NCBI RefSeq assembly: GCF_005473905.2
Contig: NZ_CP061336.1
Location: 4,394,501-4,458,500, forward strand
From: Ruminiclostridium herbifermentans
Lineage (GTDB): Bacteria > Bacillota > Clostridia > Acetivibrionales > DSM-1351
Reading direction: 5' to 3'
Length of the DNA: 64,000 nt
Shown: piece after piece, positions 19,639 through 28,234 of the stretch
How the letters are laid out: each line of letters opens with the position of its first letter
How positions within the stretch are numbered: the first letter of the stretch is position 1
Made by a program: the position numbers and the translations under genes
The notes under the pieces: generated by a model
The model's database searches: none
Told to the model about the DNA's origin: nothing
The model's input: the letters and a program-made list of their open reading frames with translations, nothing else

Positions 19639-19718
19639 GGACTTTCACCTCCTATTGAATTTTATAGTGTATAACTATTGGTTACTTACTAGGTATTGCT
19701 AAACATGCATAGCTAACG

Positions 19719-19778
19719 CAAAAAACCCGCAGGATAAGACATCCCTTACCTATAAAGGCAGAATGCTCCTGCGGGTTT
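19719..19778 (-). terminator. Strong intrinsic terminator upstream of the MutS2-like gene
   Basis: AAACCCGCAGGA (19723-19734) pairs with TCCTGCGGGTTT (19767-19778), 12 bp with a ~32-base loop. The minus-strand RNA ends in a T-run. It lies ~80 bases before the leader peptide, in the position of a transcription attenuator or the end of an upstream RNA. Confidence 0.7.
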
Positions 19779-19807
19779 ATCAGATATAAAAATTGCCTTT
19801 TGCTAAA

Positions 19808-20274
19808 CAAAAAAGCCCGACATCAAACATGCCGCGCCATACACTAATAGTTCCGGTATTTAAGCAATATAATCCGAAAGGTTTTCAAGCAGTTTGTAAG
19901 GTAATGTCTTTTTGAGAACACAAATAAGACAATTTTGCATGTCAAAATTGCTTATGTCAATAGTAAACAGCATTTACTTATTTTACTAATTATGTTCTCT
20001 CCAACTATATTTAGTTGAAAATCACCATTACAACACTTACCGACATCAAAGCCTTCCTTTCTAAAAAGCAATTATTATTCAAGTTCTAGCCCTTAAATAT
20101 TTCTATTAAATTTTCTAGGGGCTATATACTTTAATTTTTTCAGTTTTTATTTTTTCATATTGTCAGTTTAAATCTTTTGCAAATAAATTTGCTATATTCT
20201 TAAATTATCATATACCAATAATACAGTCAATATATTTCCAATTGGATTATATCCTAAAAATCTCTTTTATCCTT
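19808..20274 (-). other. Gene-free region with possible structured RNA
   Basis: On the minus strand GCGCGGCAT/ATGTCGGGC (19815-19837, 7 of 9 pairs) precedes TTTTTTG, a second terminator-like hairpin. Upstream lie a perfect CAATTTTG/CAAAATTG hairpin near 19930-19960 and GAGAACA/TGTTCTC (near 20000 and 19915) that could enclose it. No protein frame is evident. It may be the leader of the MutS2-like operon or a separate small RNA. Confidence 0.35.
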
Positions 20275-20676
20275 TTAATTAAGTGTAACCGCCTGTAATT
20301 CTTTTTTTAAGTCTTCAATATTCTTAAGTTTATCAGCTTCCTTTTTTTTCATTTCAGCTATCCTTTTTGCTTTTTCGACGTCACATTGCCAAACAAAATC
20401 ATTGCATTTATCAACCACTATTATCAATTCATTTATATATGTTTGAAGTTTCTCTCCAAGCTTAAACAAAATCTGTATTCTTGCAGAAGTTGAAAGCACT
20501 TCAGGAATCATCAAGTTATTCTGTTGTTTTTCCCACTCATTTCTAAAACAATTCTTCCATTCTGGACTTGGATTTACGGATAAATTAACATAAAAGCTAT
20601 ATACATCTGGGCCCTTTTCATTTAGCTTCACAATTTGATTCTTATCAATACTTAAAATGTCAACTCTCTTTATCAT
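20275..20676 (-). CDS. Hypothetical protein with charged coiled-coil tail
   Basis: 133 residues, not recognised. The N-terminal part (KRVDILSIDKNQIVKLNEKG) has beta-strand character, the middle is helical with two Trp (EWKNCFRNEWEKQ), and the last ~35 residues are Lys/Glu-rich coiled coil. No signal peptide or membrane segment. The ATG follows AAGGGGAAAAGTACT, so translation is well supported. It stands alone between two long gaps. Confidence 0.65.
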   Translation of the reverse strand: MIKRVDILSIDKNQIVKLNEKGPDVYSFYVNLSVNPSPEWKNCFRNEWEKQQNNLMIPEVLSTSARIQILFKLGEKLQTYINELIIVVDKCNDFVWQCDVEKAKRIAEMKKKEADKLKNIEDLKKELQAVTLN

Positions 20677-21119
20677 AGTACTTTTCCCCTTATTTTAAAT
20701 ATTCAAAACATAATGGTCTTAGTTTAACTTATTTATTTAAGTAAACTCATTTGATTAACCACTCATATATAAGGTGAATTATGTTTGAAAACAACAACTT
20801 ATATCGTAATAAAATCCTTAGCCGTTTGAATCCTCTTAAATATAAAATCCCAGCGGAATTACTCATCAGGGTATCATCAACTGCGTGTAGGACAATTATC
20901 ATCCTTATGCTGCATGCAATTTATCACTCAAATATACTCCCAATATTCCGCTTATCTTAAATCTGTTATAATACACCTGTATACCGAATTTTTGTATCTT
21001 TTTAGGTTTATATTTTTATTTGATTATACGTAAAAGTATTGATACTATAAAACTGAAACTAAATAGAGTTCATATTTTTTTGTATAACTGAAATATTTAT
21101 TAAATGGAGGAATTAGATA
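20677..21119. other. Gene-free gap between divergent genes
   Basis: 440 bases between the start of the 133-residue protein gene and the HIT gene, so both promoters should be here. I see no clear operator or RNA structure. Confidence 0.35.
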
Positions 21120-21464
21120 ATGAATGAACAAGAATGTCCTTTCTGTAAATTAGTGTCCAATATGTCTTATGAAAGAGATATGTTGAAAATAGTCTATGAA
21201 TCTGATAATGTTTTAGCATTTCATGCCACCAAGCCATATGCTGAGGTTCATATTATAATAATTTCCAAAAAGCACATACCTACAATATTTGATTTATCTG
21301 ATTCCGATAGCCAACTTAAGTTAGAAATCTTGTCTGCCATTAGAATTGCTTCAGAAGAAATTATTAATCAAAAGGGAGCATGTAAGGTGGAAATGTATTT
21401 GGGGTCATTCCAACAGGTTCAGCATCTGCACTGCCATGTAATCTATGATTCTAATATAGAATAA
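21120..21464 (+). CDS. HIT-family (histidine triad) nucleotide-binding protein
   Basis: 114 residues. ECPFCKLV at the start is the common zinc/Cys motif, HIIIISKKHIPT is the substrate-facing strand, and HLHCHVIYD is the histidine triad (H-x-H-x-H). HIT proteins hydrolyse adenosine phosphoramidates or related nucleotides. The start follows TGGAGG. The C-terminus is short after the triad, and the triad is preceded by GSFQQVQ rather than the usual GQEVPHLH-type loop. Confidence 0.85.
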   Translation: MNEQECPFCKLVSNMSYERDMLKIVYESDNVLAFHATKPYAEVHIIIISKKHIPTIFDLSDSDSQLKLEILSAIRIASEEIINQKGACKVEMYLGSFQQVQHLHCHVIYDSNIE

Positions 21465-21594
21465 ATTTACATCAGTAACAAATCTTTCTTATTCTTTGAT
21501 TCGTGTACTTTATAGTCAAAAATTATTTTGATATAATACAAATATTATTTTATTCCAAATGAAAAGTGGAGTTTTTATTTGATTACAGTTGGTA

Positions 21595-21726
21595 TTGAAA
21601 TTCTTAATTAAGATAGGTAAATGGATATTTTATATATTGCTTTTGATAGCCGTTACAATGGTTACAAGAGTTGGTGCAATAGTTTTCATCTTGTATTTTG
21701 TTAGACAGAATGAAAAGAAAAAATAG
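21595..21726 (+). CDS. Possible small membrane protein (43 aa)
   Basis: A TTG-started frame encodes a single hydrophobic helix (WIFYILLLIAVTMVT..VGAIVFILYFV) ending in basic RQNEKKK, a typical small membrane protein. It has no good SD of its own; a 10-codon frame from TTG 21579, seven bases after GGAG, overlaps it and might couple translation. Very low certainty. Confidence 0.3.
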   Translation: MKFLIKIGKWIFYILLLIAVTMVTRVGAIVFILYFVRQNEKKK

Positions 21727-22354
21727 CATATTACTCTTTAACAAGTTCATTATGCGAGACATCTAGGTAATATAACAAAAAGCCATAGTTCAATTGCATA
21801 TTTCATAAGTAAATATCCATGAATTTTTACTTTGCAATTTCCCTTTGGCTCCTGATTAAACTTTTTTTCTGCTATCTAAACTTTTTTGCATGTGGTAAAA
21901 CTTTATTATCGTAAGAAAGTCGTGTATTCCCCAAATAAACCTTTTTCAGCATACAAATAAACATTTATCATAATTCTCCCCACAAGCCCCTAATTAAGCC
22001 ACTCCATATTTCTATCCATTTTATCATCCATTCTCAATTCTATTCACTTTTCTCTTAAATCTTAGGCATTAATCCTACTGAAATGTAAATAAAGTTTTAT
22101 CAGAATTAAGGATTATGAATCAAGGATTAATAGTATTTCTTATCCATTTTTCTTTTCCATTTAGTCTTTCCATCCATTGATCTTTAAAGGCTTTCGCCTT
22201 ATAAATGATTGTTTTCCATTAGATCTTTTCAATAAAAAACATGGTAGAAAGAAAGGCTTTCGCCTCCTTAAAACCATGTACTTTGATACAACTTTAATGC
22301 TTAATTTGAAAAATGATATATGTTTATTTTGGTAATACAAGTCGCTGTATATCC
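21727..22354. other. Gene-free region with spaced AAACTTTT motifs and two GAAA-loop hairpins
   Basis: Between 21856 and 21990 TAAACTTTTTT-like words recur at about 20-base intervals. At 22187-22201 and 22256-22270 the minus strand reads AGGCGAAAGCCTTT, a GGC-GAAA-GCC stem with a stable tetraloop; the second is enclosed by ACATGGT/ACCATGT. They may end recR-operon transcripts. No gene seen. Confidence 0.4.
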
Positions 22355-22954
22355 CTATATCTCCCGTCTTCCCTCAATTGCTTTAGCCAGTGTAACCTCA
22401 TCTGCATATTCCAAATCACCACCTACAGGAATACCATGAGCAATTCTGGTTGCTTTGATACCTAGTGGCTTTATTAGCTTGGAAATATACATTGCAGTGG
22501 CTTCACCTTCAACATTTGGGTTTGTTGCAAGAATGACTTCTTTAACCTCTCCGTCTCCAAGCCTTTTTAATAATTCCTTTATACGTATATCACCGGGGCC
22601 AATACCCTGCATAGGTGAAATAGCCCCTTGCAAAACATGATACAAGCCTTTGAATTCCCGAGTGCGCTCCATTGCAACTACATCTCTGGCATCTTGTACA
22701 ACACAGATTAAAGATTTATCCCTCGAGGTACTGCTGCAAAGAGAACAGGGATCAACATCCGTAAGATTGCTGCATACCGAACAATACTTTGTTTTTTGCT
22801 TTGCTTCTAATATTGAATTTGCCAGCCCTTGTACCTTCTCGTTAGGCAAATTAATAATATGGAAAGCCAGCCTTTGAGCTGACTTATGACCAATACCGGG
22901 TAGTTTCTGAAACTCCTCCACCAGCTTTGCAATAGGAACTGCATAATAATCCAT
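22355..22954 (-). CDS. recR: Recombination protein RecR
   Basis: 199 residues, standard length. N-terminal helix-hairpin-helix ([18 protein letters not shown]), C4 zinc finger ([16 protein letters not shown]) and Toprim domain ([29 protein letters not shown]) are all intact. RecR loads RecA with RecFO at gaps in DNA repair. It is the last gene of the conserved dnaX-ybaB-recR operon, 58 bases after ybaB. Confidence 0.96.
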   Translation of the reverse strand: MDYYAVPIAKLVEEFQKLPGIGHKSAQRLAFHIINLPNEKVQGLANSILEAKQKTKYCSVCSNLTDVDPCSLCSSTSRDKSLICVVQDARDVVAMERTREFKGLYHVLQGAISPMQGIGPGDIRIKELLKRLGDGEVKEVILATNPNVEGEATAMYISKLIKPLGIKATRIAHGIPVGGDLEYADEVTLAKAIEGRREI

Positions 22955-23012
22955 TTTAATAACTCAACTTTCCCTAAGCTTTTAAAATACTCTTTAGAAT
23001 CTATTTTACTAC

Positions 23013-23375
23013 TTAAAATAATCCTGACATTCCACCTAATCCGCCAGTTATTTTCCCCATCTCTGATTCCTTTAACTCATCAGCTTTTCTAAGGGCTTCA
23101 TTTACAGCGCTCAATATTAAATCCTGAAGCATTTCAACATCATCTGGGTCAACAACCTCAGGTTTAATTGTTATTTCCTTTATTTCCTTTTTGCCAGTTG
23201 CAATAATATTTACTGCTCCGCCTCCAACAGAAACCTCAACAGTTTTGTTTTCCAACTCCTGTTGAGCTCTTTCCATATCCTTTTGCATCTTTTGAGCTTG
23301 CTTCATCAAATTATTTAGGTTTCCACCACCGAAGCCTCCTCCAAAACCGCCTCCTGGAAATCCACCTCTTGCCAT
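23013..23375 (-). CDS. YbaB/EbfC nucleoid-associated protein
   Basis: 120 residues. The first ~20 are glycine- and phenylalanine-rich ([13 protein letters not shown]), an extension common in clostridial members. Then come the dimer helix ([20 protein letters not shown]) and the beta sheet ([16 protein letters not shown]). It binds DNA without strict sequence preference. It lies between dnaX and recR as in most Firmicutes; the ATG has AGGAGG upstream. Confidence 0.94.
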   Translation of the reverse strand: MARGGFPGGGFGGGFGGGNLNNLMKQAQKMQKDMERAQQELENKTVEVSVGGGAVNIIATGKKEIKEITIKPEVVDPDDVEMLQDLILSAVNEALRKADELKESEMGKITGGLGGMSGLF

Positions 23376-23483
23376 GTTTTCTTCCTCCTATTATTCTAAA
23401 AATATTTTATATTCTATTTTCTATTTTATTAAATTAGGTTCAAAGAGATTCTTACCTCTAAACGTATCTTATAATATTATATC

Positions 23484-25154
23484 TTATTCGTCTATTATAT
23501 CAAGGTGTTCATTCAACTTACTGCCAGAAAACTCTATCAACTCATCTTTCTGTGTGTCCTTCTTTGTAGAAGCCTTAAATGGGAGTAAACTTTCCAGCGT
23601 CTCTTCGTCAACAACCTTCACTCTAATCTGTTGTGATAGCTTTTCGCTAAGTAGCTCTTCTAAAATTTGAATATCTTCTGGTTTTGTTACACAGCTTTTG
23701 AGCGAACACACATTTTCCGGGAATACCACCATAACAGTTGATTCATCAGCAGCAACTGCTTTTGTTTCTGCAAGATAAGTCAAAAGCCTCATTCTTCCTC
23801 TGGATTTCAATTCTAAAAGTACCTCTCCCCAAACCTCTAACTGAGAATAATCTGCGCTTTTACTTTTAGTGCTAGTTCCTTCCGCATGTAATGCTGAATT
23901 GCCTTTTTGATTTGGCTTCACAGTATCAAAAGAATTTCCTCCATAGCCTTTTTGCTGCTCTGTATTTGCGGAACTAACGCTATTTGATAAAAAAGCACCA
24001 TTTCTTATTTTGTTTTCCAAGTCTGATATCCTGTCCACCAAGTCGCTGTTATCAGCACTTTGACCATAATTTCCGATGCTAATTGAAATTAACATTACTT
24101 CAAGGAACACCCTTTGATTTAAGGCATACTTCAGCTGTGGTTCGAATGAAGAAAGTTCCTTAATTATTCCTATTATCTGGTCTTTTGAAAATGCCTCAGC
24201 TTGCAGCATCATTCTATCAAGATACTGCTTACTAACATCCAGTATGTCGTTAGGTTTATTACTCAGTTTGCACATTAGAAGATTTCTAAAGTACATTACC
24301 AAATCAGATGCAAACCTTAAAATATCTCGGCCACTTGAAGAAAGCCTCTCTACACCATTAACTAAGCCCTCGGTATTTCTATCCTTTATGCTATCTACTA
24401 TTTCTGCAATAAAGTCATCACTTACAATCCCTACAGCATCAAGCACCTTTTGATGGGTTATTATTTTATCTCCAACAGCAATGCACTGATCTAATATACT
24501 TAAAGCATCTCTTAAAGCCCCATCAGCTAATCTGGCTATCAATAATGCTGCTTCCTCTTCAATCTGTATATCTGTGGCATTAGCAACCATTTTAACTCTC
24601 TGAGCTATGCTGCTTGGTGTAATCTTTTTAAAGTCAAACCTTTGGCATCTAGATAATATTGTAGCAGGAAGTTTGTGTGGGTCAGTAGTTGCCAATATAA
24701 ATTTCACATGTTCCGGTGGTTCTTCTAAGGTTTTTAGAAGAGCATTGAAGGCACCAGATGAAAGCATATGAACCTCATCTATTATGTATACTTTATATTT
24801 TGCCTGTGATGGTGCATAAACAACCTCATCCCTAATTTCTCTAACATTATCAACGCTATTATTTGAAGCAGCATCTATTTCAACTACGTCCAAAATAGAA
24901 TCGCTAAGTATGCCTTTGCATATCTCACATTCATTACAAGGGTTCCCATCCTTTGGGTTCAAACAATTTATTGCACGAGCAAATATTTTTGCCATAGTTG
25001 TTTTTCCAGTACCCCTTGTTCCGCAAAAAAGGTATGCATGTCCAATACGTCCTGACATAACAGTATTTTTAATTGTTTTTACCACATGCTCCTGCTCAAC
25101 TACATCTTCAAATACAAGAGGTCTCCATTTTCTGTACAGTGCGGTATAAGACAT
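23484..25154 (-). CDS. dnaX: DNA polymerase III subunit gamma/tau
   Basis: 556 residues. AAA+ clamp-loader ATPase: Walker A GTRGTGKTTMAK, zinc module (CLNPKDGNPCNEC), Walker B VYIIDEVHML, sensor 1 LATTDPHKLP and arginine-finger motif ILSRCQRF. Domain III ends near 365; a Ser/Asn-rich linker and a tau-like C-terminal domain (ELKSRGRMRLLTYLAE) follow. It organises the replisome and loads the beta clamp. It follows the SRP RNA gene, a conserved arrangement. Confidence 0.96.
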   Translation of the reverse strand: MSYTALYRKWRPLVFEDVVEQEHVVKTIKNTVMSGRIGHAYLFCGTRGTGKTTMAKIFARAINCLNPKDGNPCNECEICKGILSDSILDVVEIDAASNNSVDNVREIRDEVVYAPSQAKYKVYIIDEVHMLSSGAFNALLKTLEEPPEHVKFILATTDPHKLPATILSRCQRFDFKKITPSSIAQRVKMVANATDIQIEEEAALLIARLADGALRDALSILDQCIAVGDKIITHQKVLDAVGIVSDDFIAEIVDSIKDRNTEGLVNGVERLSSSGRDILRFASDLVMYFRNLLMCKLSNKPNDILDVSKQYLDRMMLQAEAFSKDQIIGIIKELSSFEPQLKYALNQRVFLEVMLISISIGNYGQSADNSDLVDRISDLENKIRNGAFLSNSVSSANTEQQKGYGGNSFDTVKPNQKGNSALHAEGTSTKSKSADYSQLEVWGEVLLELKSRGRMRLLTYLAETKAVAADESTVMVVFPENVCSLKSCVTKPEDIQILEELLSEKLSQQIRVKVVDEETLESLLPFKASTKKDTQKDELIEFSGSKLNEHLDIIDE

Positions 25155-25384
25155 ATCTCCATCCCTTCCTTTTAATAATTATAACCATAATAAATTTTAA
25201 TTCTAATAAATTTTAATCATAATAAATATAATCTTCTCATAGGAAAATTCCAGATATCAATGTCCAATCTATATATTCTCAAAATTCAACCATTGAGTAA
25301 TCATAAGAATCCGATATTTAAATCTCTAATTGTTAAGTTAAATTATCCTACAACCTTACACTTAAACTATAATCTGCATATTCC

Positions 25385-25446
25385 TAAAATATTAATATAA
25401 TACAAGCCTGTTCATATGAACAGGCTTGTATTATATTAATATTTTA
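25385..25446. terminator. Perfect 62-bp palindrome ending the SRP RNA gene
   Basis: 31 bases on each side of 25415/25416 are perfectly complementary with no unpaired loop; the core is ACAAGCCTGTTC/GAACAGGCTTGT with AT-rich outer arms ending TATTTTA. It begins three bases after the SRP RNA 3' end on the minus strand and should work as a terminator in both directions. Confidence 0.75.
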
Positions 25447-25448
25447 AT

Positions 25449-25716
25449 GGCCGTACACCCATTGTCGATATAAATATATAGCCGTTACCTTTATAGTTAA
25501 CTCTAACCAGGCATTCTAGCGGCACACAGAAATTACCGCTTACCGCTGCTTCCTTCCGGACCTGACGGGGTTCACAGATTTCTGTTGCGCAAGACCCAAT
25601 TTTCATTGCCACTTGTAAAGGGCAAACACCACATATTTAAACCTAAAACAGGAATTCAACCCTGCTATAGCGGATTGCAGGTACAGGGCACCGCTACCTC
25701 CCCGTCTAGTACGACC
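25449..25716 (-). ncRNA. ffs: Signal recognition particle RNA, large Bacillus type
   Basis: 268 bases. The signature apical SRP loop GTCAGGTCCGGAAGGAAGCA is exact, and the 5' Alu domain (GGTAGCGGTGCCCTGTACC, AATCCGCTATAGCAGGG) matches the large Firmicutes scRNA. The ends pair: GGTCGTAC at the 5' side with GTACGGCC at the 3' side, which sets the boundaries. It binds Ffh and targets nascent membrane and secreted proteins. It lies just upstream of dnaX as in Bacillus. Confidence 0.95.
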
Positions 25717-25849
25717 AAAAATTGGCGTAAAAAACATTAAATATCTAAAGTACTTACACATTATAACCTAAAACAAATTGCATATCAATACTAATTACGA
25801 TGTTATTTTTAACCATTCTTCCATTTTTATTCTAATTGCCTTTAGACAG

Positions 25850-25902
25850 AAAAAAAGCACCTCAGTATATAAAATATAATAATTCCTGATAATTAGGTGC
25901 TC
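25850..25902 (-). terminator. Minus-strand intrinsic terminator
   Basis: AGCACCT (25856-25862) pairs with AGGTGCT (25895-25901) and the minus-strand RNA runs into seven Ts. It lies upstream of the SRP RNA; the transcript it would end is unclear. Confidence 0.55.
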
Positions 25903-25947
25903 AATCAAAAATAAAATCAAATTAAATATGTTTAAAGGAGGAACAAA

Positions 25948-25998
25948 ATGAAAAAGCGTAATGGCTTTACTATTATAGTATACCACTATTTCCTATAA
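25948..25998 (+). pseudogene. 16-codon remnant of a type IV prepilin-like leader
   Basis: AAAGGAGG six bases before the ATG is a near-ideal ribosome-binding site. The peptide begins MKKRNGFTII, which resembles the prepilin leader and cleavage site (KR-x-G/FT), but the frame stops after 16 codons, before any pilin helix. It is probably a decayed pilin gene start, or a small peptide. The rest of 25999-26312 holds no supported gene. Confidence 0.3.
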
Positions 25999-26312
25999 AT
26001 TGTGTTAAAATTATATAACAATTATTAATTTATTATTAATAATTTATTATTGATCTGTAAACAAAACAATTTGTACTTGTAAATTAATATATATTACATA
26101 AAATTTACTATAAACTAGCTATTCATACATAGATCCATCTGGCAATTGCTGCACCAATATTATTATGCTCATAAGCCTCATTTAAATATCCATTTTTTTG
26201 TTTTCGTGAATATCTATAACTTAATAAAATTTTATTATTTATAAAAAATGTATAAGCCAGAACAAATAAGTTAAAACTATAACTGACCCCACAAAATACA
26301 TTTTAACCCCCT

Positions 26313-26346
26313 AAAAATGCTCGGCTGTATGCCGAGCATTTTTTAT
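26313..26346. terminator. Bidirectional intrinsic terminator
   Basis: AATGCTCGG (26316-26324) and CCGAGCATT (26332-26340), with A-run on the left and T-run on the right, suit termination on both strands. On the minus strand it is the first strong terminator past yabG. Confidence 0.75.
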
Positions 26347-26528
26347 TTATCATAAGTAGCAGTGTGTCATAATAACTTATAATACAATCAATTTTGTTTA
26401 AGTTTGATTAGCGGAGTTATACTCATCTTGTCATCAAAAAATAGATCAGTGTTACTTATAATTAGAACACCACATTTAAAATGTATTTTCGTTACTTTTT
26501 TACAAATTCATTAAAGAATGTCTTTGTA

Positions 26529-27338
26529 TTACTTCATTTGACCTCTTGTCTCTCTACCGCCTATTCCATTACTTCCTGTTATAGTTAAAGAAATTACAGA
26601 TTTCGGTGGTAGTATCCTTGAACTATCAGTTGTAGATATTTTTTGTGCAACAATTGCAGGATCTAATGCGTTTATGAGCACCCTTTTCGGAGAACTTGCA
26701 AAATTTGCACCTGCGTCCATTATTGCTTCATAATAAGATTGACATGCCCCCGCAAAAATACATAGCTTATCTGGATTAGGCTGATATGCTCTTGCTATTT
26801 TAACAGCTTCAATAAAGTACGATGAGTTAGCGTAACTATCTAATTGATAAATATTTTTTGCTCCTTTCTTCAAGCCGTCATGTCCAGTAATAACCAATAT
26901 ATCCGGTCTATATGCATATAAAAATTGTCTTACAAAGGAAGGTTGCTTGCTTTCACTTACTAATTTTCCATAGCATTTTATACCACTTTGCCTATAGAAA
27001 TCCATACATTGAACCATAAAGTCCTCAGCTGAGTCAATATGCAAAATCTTTCCCGGTCTTTTTCTTATTCTTCTTATAAAATTTCTAAATACAGGTACAG
27101 TACCTTCAATTGCTATTTTAGCCATTCTAAGTTCATCATATGCTTTTGAATAAGCAGCTCTAGAATCCTGCCTCACTAAGTCATCAGCAGTTGAGTCTGC
27201 TTCAATTCGTGATGATAGTCCTCTTAACACATAACAGTCAGAACCATTACAGTCATATTTTATGTTTACTACCTTAAAGAGAAGGTCACCACCGTAAGAC
27301 TTTCTAATTACAATATCTCCAACGTTAAATTTGGTCAC
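26529..27338 (-). CDS. yabG: Sporulation-specific protease YabG
   Basis: 269 residues from GTG 27338 (TGGAGTGA upstream), close to the ~290 of Bacillus YabG. An N-terminal beta barrel (FNVGDIVIRKSYGGDLLFKV) is followed by the catalytic region with RPDILVITGHDG and FAGACQSYYEAIMDAGANF, where the conserved Cys and His lie, and NALDPAIVAQKIS. YabG processes spore coat and cortex proteins (SpoIVA, SafA; CspBA in clostridia) in the mother cell. Its presence shows a spore-former. Confidence 0.94.
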   Translation of the reverse strand: MTKFNVGDIVIRKSYGGDLLFKVVNIKYDCNGSDCYVLRGLSSRIEADSTADDLVRQDSRAAYSKAYDELRMAKIAIEGTVPVFRNFIRRIRKRPGKILHIDSAEDFMVQCMDFYRQSGIKCYGKLVSESKQPSFVRQFLYAYRPDILVITGHDGLKKGAKNIYQLDSYANSSYFIEAVKIARAYQPNPDKLCIFAGACQSYYEAIMDAGANFASSPKRVLINALDPAIVAQKISTTDSSRILPPKSVISLTITGSNGIGGRETRGQMK

Positions 27339-27528
27339 AAAAATCACTCCAAAATCACCTTTATAGTGCATAATATGCAACCAAATTTCATTTGGGAATT
27401 GTTTTATTATTTATAGTAAATTTGTTATTTTATTGTAATAATATGAAACCTATCTAATTTATTAATATAATATATTTAGCTTAAAAAGACCGATTTGCTC
27501 TGTTTAAATAAGAAAATTAAGTAATTTA

Positions 27529-27577
27529 TTGACAAAGACAATTTTATGGGTATACTATACACGTGAATATTTGTTCA
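27529..27577 (+). promoter_or_regulatory. Sigma-A promoter with ArsR/SmtB-type operator
   Basis: TTGACA (27529-27534), 16 bases, TATACT (27551-27556). TGAATATTTGTTCA (27564-27577), the TGAA-N6-TTCA form used by ArsR/SmtB repressors, covers the expected transcription start. It is ~265 bases before the arsR-like ATG, giving a long leader that includes a TGTGCT-ATTT-AGCACA hairpin near 27810. Confidence 0.6.
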
Positions 27578-27842
27578 TGTATAATTTGATTATACTATTT
27601 AATTAAATAACCATTATTATGAATAGTAATTATTATGAATGACAATTATTACAGTTAGGTAATTTAACTAGTTGAACCAATTTATTTTGAACTTAAGTTC
27701 ACAAATAAACTACTTATGGCTTATCATAGCGCACGAGTACAGCTTAGATAAATGGGATGCTTGGTTGTTATTTTAAAGAGGTTGTTTAATTATTCTATAA
27801 CTCTTGTGCTATTTAGCACAGCGAAAGGAATGTAGATAATAT

Positions 27843-28208
27843 ATGAAGAAAGATGGGAAAGAAATTGAAAAATGTGATTTTCTATGCATTCACAAAGACA
27901 TAGTAGAGCAAGTATTAAGCCGTATGCCTGACGATACTCAGTTATACGACTTAGCGGAATTGTTTAAGGTTTTTGGTGATTCCACAAGAATAAAAATACT
28001 ATATGTCTTGTTTCAATCAGAAATGTGTGTTTGTGACATTGCTCAGCTTCTTAATATGGGACAATCAGCTATTTCCCATCAATTACGTGTATTAAAGCAG
28101 GCTAAGCTGGTAAAATATAGGCGTGAAGGTAAAACAATGTTTTATTCTCTAGCAGACTCACATGTAGTAACTATTATTGCCCAAGGGCTAGAGCATATTG
28201 GTGAATAG
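27843..28208 (+). CDS. ArsR/SmtB-family metal-sensing repressor (CadC-like)
   Basis: 121 residues. Winged HTH with recognition helix SAISHQLRVLKQAKLV. MCVCDIAQLL is the alpha-3 Cys-x-Cys metal site of CadC/ArsR sensors, an N-terminal CDFLCIH supplies further Cys ligands as in CadC, and the C-terminal DSHVVTIIAQGLEHIGE matches the alpha-5 zinc site of SmtB. It thus appears to carry both site types and probably senses Cd/Pb/Zn. No efflux ATPase is adjacent; it may control itself or a distant gene. Confidence 0.86.
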   Translation: MKKDGKEIEKCDFLCIHKDIVEQVLSRMPDDTQLYDLAELFKVFGDSTRIKILYVLFQSEMCVCDIAQLLNMGQSAISHQLRVLKQAKLVKYRREGKTMFYSLADSHVVTIIAQGLEHIGE

Positions 28209-28234
28209 TCCATTAATGCAGCATTTATAAACCA

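Noticed and set aside
25795-25986. 63-codon minus-strand frame
   Set aside because: No SD, overlaps a terminator hairpin, no recognisable features.
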